Source: Atopobiaceae bacterium
GTDB taxonomy: Bacteria; Actinomycetota; Coriobacteriia; Coriobacteriales; Atopobiaceae
DNA length: 9,718 bases
Reading direction: 5' to 3'
Assembly: GCA_017460265.1 (NCBI GenBank)
Contig: JAFUBJ010000326.1
Location: 1 to 9,718, forward strand
Shown here: in pieces, positions 6,326 to 9,718 of the stretch
How the letters are laid out: the number at the start of each line of letters is the position of its first letter
How positions within the stretch are numbered: the stretch's first letter is position 1
Translations under genes and position numbers: made by a program
Notes under the pieces: generated by a model
Seen by the model: only the letters and a program-made list of their open reading frames with translations
The model's database searches: none
Told to the model about the DNA's origin: nothing

Positions 6326-8284
6326 ATGGCGAGAACGTACAGCATTGCCCTTCTGGGACAGCCAAACTCAGGCAAGTCGACGCTCTTCAACGGGCTTACG
6401 GGTTCTCACCAGCGCGTGGGCAACTGGCCAGGCAAGACGGTGGAGAAGAAGCTGGGCACCTGTGAGCGCGGTGGTGTGACCTACACCATCTGCGACCTTC
6501 CCGGAGCCTACAGCCTTTCGGCAATGAGCGAGGAAGAGCGCATCACGCAGGAATACATCGCCAATGGCGAGGCCGACGTGGTGCTCATCATGGTGGATGC
6601 CTCGCAGCTCACCCGCAGCATGTACATGCTGGCAGACTATGTGGGTGGCCGGGTGCCGTGCGTGCTCGCACTCAACATGATGGACGTGGCCGAGGGGCAG
6701 GGCAAGCGCATTGACTCACAGCTGGTGGAGCAGAGGCTGGGGATTCCCGTGGTTCCCTTTGTGGCAAACGACCCCAGCCGCTTTGACGGCCTTCTTGCCG
6801 CCGTGCGACGCGCCGCAGACGAGAAACTGGTTCTCTCGAGCGACGACCTGGCAAAGCTCTACGAGCAGCATTCGCCCGAATGGAAGCAGGCGTATGATCG
6901 TCTTGCGCTCACGGTGGCTGACGACGCCCGCTTTGACGCCGTATGGCAGTCGGCGCATGAGGCTTCCGCCGACCATGACGGAGCCGTGAGCTGTGGAACG
7001 GCGCGCCTGCTTTGGGTCGACCAACTGCTGGAAGGTGTGCAGTCTGAGGCTGGCGACAAGGCCCCGGCCTTCCTTACGCGTTTGGATGCCGCTCTCATGA
7101 ATCCCCGCTGGGGTCAGCTCGTGGGCATTCTCGTGTGCCTGGGAGCGCTTCTTGGTGCCATGATCATCGGCGCGCCGCTCATGATGCTCGGCCAGGTGCC
7201 TGCGCTGCTGTCCACCCCACTGGCCACGGCCCTTACCGCATTGGGTGTTCCCGCGTTTATCGTTGACTTCATTGCGTCGGGCCTCATGACGGTCTGCTAC
7301 TTCACGCTCAGCATGGGCGGCTTCGTCTTTGGTGTGGCGCTCGTGTTTGGCGTGCTTGACGAAGTTGGTCTGGTGGCGCGCATCAGCTACCTCTTTGACG
7401 GGACCATGAGCAAGCTCGGCCTGCCAGGCAAGGTTATGATGCCGTTCCTGTCGGGCTTTGGTTGCAACATCGCCTCCGTGACGGGCATGCGCGTCGTTGA
7501 CTCGTGGGGGCAGCGTGTGCTTGCCATCGCGCTTTCGTGGGCCGTCCCTTGTGGCTCCACGATATCGGTCATTCCCACCATCGCCTACGCCATCTTTGGC
7601 TTTGGCGGCATGCTTGCCACGCTTTTGATGCTTGCCGTGGGGATTCCTCTGGTCATGCTGCTTACCGCCAAGGTCTTTGGCAACAAGCTGGCCCCCGAAA
7701 GCGAGCGTGCGGGCCTCATCATGGAACTGCCGCCCTACCACAAGCCGCGCATGAAGCCGCTGCTGGCGCTGGCGTTCCGTCGCTATACGGGCATTCTCAA
7801 GCGTGCCTTCAAGACCATCTCGGTTGTTGCCGTGGTGTTCTGGGCACTTTCCTACAGCGCCACGGGTGTCATCACCGACAGCACCATGTATGCCATCGGT
7901 TCGGCACTCGAGCCCGTGAGCAGGTTCTTTGGCATGGGCTGGAAGCTCTTCATGGCCTTCCTCGCCGGCGTTCTTGCCAAGGAGGCCGTTCTGGGCGCAC
8001 TTGCGGCGCTGTATGGATCGGCTAGTGGCACGCTCTTCGCGACCGTGTCCGGCGCGGCTGCCGCGGGCTTCTCGCCAGCGGTGCTTGCCACCCAGGTCTC
8101 GGGACCTGAGGCACTTGCCTTCCTTTCGGCGCTCATGTTCAACATCCCCTGCGTGATAGTGATCGGCGCCACCCACTCTGAGACGCACTCCACCAAGTGG
8201 ACCGTGCTCATCAGCGTGTTCTATTTCTGCCTGGCCCTTTGCATCAGCTTCTGTGTGTACCACGTGGCATCTCTCGTGATGTAG
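6326..8284 (+). CDS. feoB: Ferrous iron transporter FeoB
   Basis: A protein of 652 residues, at the short end for FeoB. The start ATG is preceded by GAGGAGG within the end of feoA. The N-terminal G domain has G1 GQPNSGKS (11-18), the switch segment GNWPGKTVE (32-40), G3 DLPG (57-60) and G4 NMMD (117-120). A helical linker leads to a membrane part starting near residue 264 with several hydrophobic segments. The first gate region has GFGCN (377-381, C380) and a second conserved site AVPCGSTISVIP (406-417, C409). The second gate repeat carries AGVLAKEAVLG (547-557) and MFNIPCVIVIG (604-614). GTP-driven Fe(II) import across the cytoplasmic membrane is the family function. The PCGSTISVIP block differs from the PCGARLP-type block common in FeoB, so transport of another divalent metal cannot be excluded. 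No FeoC gene is seen. Confidence 0.93.
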   Translation: MARTYSIALLGQPNSGKSTLFNGLTGSHQRVGNWPGKTVEKKLGTCERGGVTYTICDLPGAYSLSAMSEEERITQEYIANGEADVVLIMVDASQLTRSMYMLADYVGGRVPCVLALNMMDVAEGQGKRIDSQLVEQRLGIPVVPFVANDPSRFDGLLAAVRRAADEKLVLSSDDLAKLYEQHSPEWKQAYDRLALTVADDARFDAVWQSAHEASADHDGAVSCGTARLLWVDQLLEGVQSEAGDKAPAFLTRLDAALMNPRWGQLVGILVCLGALLGAMIIGAPLMMLGQVPALLSTPLATALTALGVPAFIVDFIASGLMTVCYFTLSMGGFVFGVALVFGVLDEVGLVARISYLFDGTMSKLGLPGKVMMPFLSGFGCNIASVTGMRVVDSWGQRVLAIALSWAVPCGSTISVIPTIAYAIFGFGGMLATLLMLAVGIPLVMLLTAKVFGNKLAPESERAGLIMELPPYHKPRMKPLLALAFRRYTGILKRAFKTISVVAVVFWALSYSATGVITDSTMYAIGSALEPVSRFFGMGWKLFMAFLAGVLAKEAVLGALAALYGSASGTLFATVSGAAAAGFSPAVLATQVSGPEALAFLSALMFNIPCVIVIGATHSETHSTKWTVLISVFYFCLALCISFCVYHVASLVM

Positions 8285-8347
8285 GGCAAGGGCTGCGCAC
8301 GAGGCCGCCAACCAGCGTGCGGCATTGGTGTCCCTGAGAATCAGCGG

Positions 8348-8384
8348 CCTGCTGGTGGCCCCTAGGAGAGAGGCCACTAGCAGG
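8348..8384. repeat. 13-bp-arm hairpin downstream of feoB
   Basis: Arms at 8348-8360 (CCTGCTGGTGGCC) and 8372-8384 (GGCCACTAGCAGG) pair over 13 positions with one G-T pair, around an 11-base loop. It lies 64 bp after the feoB stop. No T-run follows on either strand, so it is not a standard intrinsic terminator; it could protect the 3' end of the feo transcript or act in factor-dependent termination. Confidence 0.6.
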
Positions 8385-8404
8385 TGCCCGATAGGCAATA
8401 GCAG

Positions 8405-8500
8405 ACGGATTGACCCAAGGTTTGTGGGTCAATCCGTTCCATTTGGGCCGACAGGGGAGCTTTTGTGGCGGATGGACCCACAGTTTATGGGTCATTCTGT
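8405..8500. repeat. Two related palindromes spaced by 63 bp
   Basis: Copy 1 (8405-8437) has perfect 13-bp arms, ACGGATTGACCCA and TGGGTCAATCCGT, around 7 bases. Copy 2 (8468-8500) is aligned to it without gaps, sharing CGGAT-GACCCA, GTTT and TGGGTCA-TC, but only its inner 6-bp arms GACCCA/TGGGTC still pair. The offset is exactly 63 bp. They look like a degenerating repeat pair: either a dispersed extragenic palindromic element or a double operator. The stretch 8285-8540 holds no supported coding frame. Confidence 0.8.
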
Positions 8501-8542
8501 GCAAGCAGATAGCCCTTTGATACGCAGAGGAAAGCGGTGTGC

Positions 8543-8573
8543 AAAAAAGGCGCCCCTTGGGGAGGGACGCCTT
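8543..8573 (-). terminator. Intrinsic terminator, leftward
   Basis: On the minus strand AAGGCG-T-CCCT pairs with AGGG-G-CGCCTT (one internal mismatch) around the loop CCCCA, followed directly by a run of six T. On the plus strand no T-run follows, so it is directional. No protein gene on the minus strand precedes it; it ends the candidate small RNA. Confidence 0.85.
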
Positions 8574-8675
8574 GTGCCCTGGGGAAAGGGCTTGTCTGTT
8601 GTGTCTGCCGCGGTGGAGAGGGGGTCCGCGTCTAGGCACGTCGTGAGGGGCTGACCAGTGCCTCCTCGTCTTGAC
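8543..8675 (-). ncRNA. Candidate small RNA with four C-rich hairpin loops (6C-like)
   Basis: A leftward unit of about 133 nt between a strong candidate promoter (8683-8710) and an intrinsic terminator (8543-8573), with no credible reading frame. Four hairpins are visible in RNA order. A: AGGCAC/GUGCCT (8658-8663 with 8634-8639), extended by GUC/GAC, loop AGCCCCUCAC. B: CGCGG/CCGCG (8626-8630 with 8609-8613), loop ACCCCCUCUCCA. C: GCCCU/AGGGC (8587-8591 with 8576-8580), loop UUCCCC. D: the terminator, loop CCCCA. B and C are joined by an A/C-rich unpaired linker. C-rich loops on stable stems are the hallmark of regulatory RNAs that pair with G-rich Shine-Dalgarno regions, and the plan recalls actinobacterial 6C RNA. 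Membership of that family is not shown; it has more hairpins than the two I recall for 6C. The transcription start is estimated, so the 5' end may shift by a few bases. Confidence 0.65.
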
Positions 8676-8682
8676 AAGACCG

Positions 8683-8710
8683 ATAATAGCATAAAAGTTA
8701 GCTTTGGCAA
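8683..8710 (-). promoter_or_regulatory. Leftward extended -10 promoter of the candidate small RNA
   Basis: Read on the minus strand: TTGCCA at 8705-8710, a 16-bp spacer, and TATTAT at 8683-8688 preceded by TGC (extended -10). Each hexamer matches consensus at five of six positions. The start of transcription is expected near 8675. A 13-bp dyad GTCTT-GAC-AAGAC (8668-8680) covers the predicted start and could be an operator. Confidence 0.7.
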
Positions 8711-8723
8711 ACAAAAAAGTTAG
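8693..8723. repeat. Direct repeat AAAAGTTAG between two divergent promoters
   Basis: AAAAGTTAG occurs at 8693-8701 and 8715-8723, an offset of 22 bp or about two helical turns. A looser match, AAAAGGTTG, follows at 8724-8732. The first copy lies inside the spacer of the small RNA promoter and the second just upstream of the enolase -35, so a protein bound here could affect both. Confidence 0.5.
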
Positions 8724-8729
8724 AAAAGG

Positions 8730-8759
8730 TTGACTTTTTTCCAAATACGTTGCTAGAGT
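8730..8759 (+). promoter_or_regulatory. Promoter of enolase
   Basis: TTGACT at 8730-8735, an 18-bp spacer, and TAGAGT at 8754-8759 preceded by TGC, giving an extended -10. It lies about 40 bp before the enolase start codon, and nothing else is encoded between. It is arranged back to back with the leftward promoter at 8683-8710. Confidence 0.7.
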
Positions 8760-8798
8760 GGGTGACGCAGGGTAACCAGGCCCATAAAAGGAGGAGCT

Positions 8799-9718
8799 AT
8801 GAGCAGAATCAGCAACGTGTACGGCCGTGAGGTCCTTGACTCGCGCGGCAACCCAACCGTCGAGGTGGAGATCACCCTTGAGGATGGCACCTTTGCGAGC
8901 GCACTCGTGCCTTCGGGAGCCTCTACGGGCGACTTTGAGGCCGTGGAGCTTCGTGACGGCGATCCCAAGCGCTACGGCGGCAAGGGCACACTCACCGCGG
9001 TCGGTCACGTCAACAAAGAGATTCGCGAGGCCATCGTCGGCCTTGACGCACGCGACCAGCGCCTGGTTGACGAGACCATGATTGCCGCCGACGGCACCGA
9101 CAACAAGGGCAACTTTGGCGCCAACGCCATCCTTGGCGCATCGCTCGCGACGGCTCGCGCCGCGGCTGCCAGCGCAGGCCTTCCGCTGTATGAGTACATT
9201 GGCGGCGTTGCCGGCCACACCCTGCCCGTCCCCATGATGAACATCATGAACGGCGGCGTGCATGCCACCAACACCGTGGACTTCCAGGAGTTCATGATCA
9301 TGCCCGTTGGCGCCCCCACCTTCTCTGAGGCGCTGCGTTGGTGCTGCGAGGTCTACGCAACGCTCAAGAGCGAGCTTGCCAAGGCCGGTCTCTCTACCGG
9401 CGTGGGCGACGAGGGTGGCTTTGCCCCTGACCTCAAGACCAACAAGGATCCCCTGAAGTACATGAGCCAGGCCGTCGAGGATGCCGGCTTCGAGCTGGGT
9501 CGCGACTTCCGCTTTGCCATGGACCCCGCCGTCTCCGAGCTCTACAACAAGGAGACCGGCCTCTACGAGCTCAAGGGCGAGGGCCTCACGCTTTCCGCGT
9601 CCCAGCTCATCGACTACTGGGAGGACCTTATCACCGAGTTCCCCATCATCTCCATCGAGGACGCGCTTGACCAGGACGACGGGGCTGGCTGGAAGGAGCT
9701 CACCGAGCGCCTCGGCAA
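8799..9718 (+). CDS. eno: Enolase (phosphopyruvate hydratase), N-terminal about 306 residues
   Basis: The gene runs off the right edge, leaving 306 complete codons of an expected roughly 425-430. The ATG follows AAAGGAGGAGCT. Enolase converts 2-phosphoglycerate to phosphoenolpyruvate in glycolysis in the cytosol. Visible landmarks are REVLDSRGNPTVE (10-22), PSGASTG (38-44), GANAILGAS (107-115), NGGVHATN with H155 (151-158), FQEFMIMPVGA (162-172, E164), GVGDEGGFAP with E205 (201-210), the metal ligand D242 in FAMDP, and SIEDAL with D288 (285-290). The catalytic lysine would lie beyond the edge. Two conserved blocks differ from the common bacterial form: HATN for HADN and SIEDAL for SIEDGL. Acidic and metal-binding residues are kept, so activity is expected. 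Confidence 0.95.
   Translation, partial: MSRISNVYGREVLDSRGNPTVEVEITLEDGTFASALVPSGASTGDFEAVELRDGDPKRYGGKGTLTAVGHVNKEIREAIVGLDARDQRLVDETMIAADGTDNKGNFGANAILGASLATARAAAASAGLPLYEYIGGVAGHTLPVPMMNIMNGGVHATNTVDFQEFMIMPVGAPTFSEALRWCCEVYATLKSELAKAGLSTGVGDEGGFAPDLKTNKDPLKYMSQAVEDAGFELGRDFRFAMDPAVSELYNKETGLYELKGEGLTLSASQLIDYWEDLITEFPIISIEDALDQDDGAGWKELTERLG

Noticed and set aside
6716..8398. Long open frame of 560 codons antisense to feoB
   Set aside because: It is histidine- and arginine-rich, has no recognisable domain, and is the mirror of the codon bias of a GC-rich gene.
8325..8654. Plus-strand frame with a repeated DP-F-G-SV peptide pattern
   Set aside because: The repeated peptide is only the translation of the two palindromes; there is no ribosome binding site or domain, and it runs antisense to the candidate small RNA.
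8671..8687. Rightward promoter made of TTGACA and GATAAT
   Set aside because: The hexamers are only 5 bp apart, which is not functional; the same bases are better explained as the leftward promoter and its start-site dyad.
8244..9263. Open frame on the minus strand across the feoB-eno gap and into eno
   Set aside because: It runs antisense to enolase and through promoters, palindromes and the intrinsic terminator; no protein family is recognisable.

Overview
The window reads as GC-rich chromosomal DNA from an anaerobic bacterium, most likely an actinobacterium of the class Coriobacteriia (Olsenella/Atopobium-like). This is an inference from base composition, AAGGAG-type ribosome binding sites and the gene mix: an AmmeMemoRadiSam cassette, a stand-alone PTS IIB protein, an AraC-feoA-feoB cluster and enolase. 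No transposase, integrase, phage gene, CRISPR array, tRNA or rRNA was found. Ten protein genes are supported; the first and last are cut by the window edges.

Left part (1-1347, minus strand): the 5' end of an MBL-fold metallohydrolase gene lies downstream of a complete COG1915/TIGR00300 gene (LOR/SDH region; ornithine cyclodeaminase-related). The two probably form one leftward operon. A 147-bp divergent region carrying two short AGCGT/ACGCT palindromes separates them from a rightward pair (1495-3737): a LigB/Memo-like plus AMMECR1 fusion gene that overlaps a radical SAM gene by 4 bp. Together these supply all three parts of the AmmeMemoRadiSam system, whose chemistry is poorly known.

Middle (3738-5042): a secreted TlpA-like thioredoxin lipoprotein with its own candidate promoter, then an orphan PTS IIB protein, then a 223-bp gene-free stretch containing several hairpins. 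The stretch ends in a perfect 25-bp inverted repeat whose right arm contains the Shine-Dalgarno and start codon of the next gene.

Iron region (5099-8284): an AraC-family regulator, feoA and feoB, closely spaced and probably co-transcribed. They encode ferrous iron uptake and a likely local regulator.

Right part (8285-9718): 514 bp without a protein gene, but full of structure. It has a 13-bp-arm hairpin after feoB, two related palindromes exactly 63 bp apart, and a leftward transcription unit with a good extended -10 promoter and an intrinsic terminator. That unit would make an RNA of about 133 nt with four hairpins, each with a cytosine-rich loop, resembling the general plan of actinobacterial 6C-type RNAs. 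This candidate small RNA is the most interesting item in the window. Its promoter is back to back with the promoter of enolase, which runs off the right edge.
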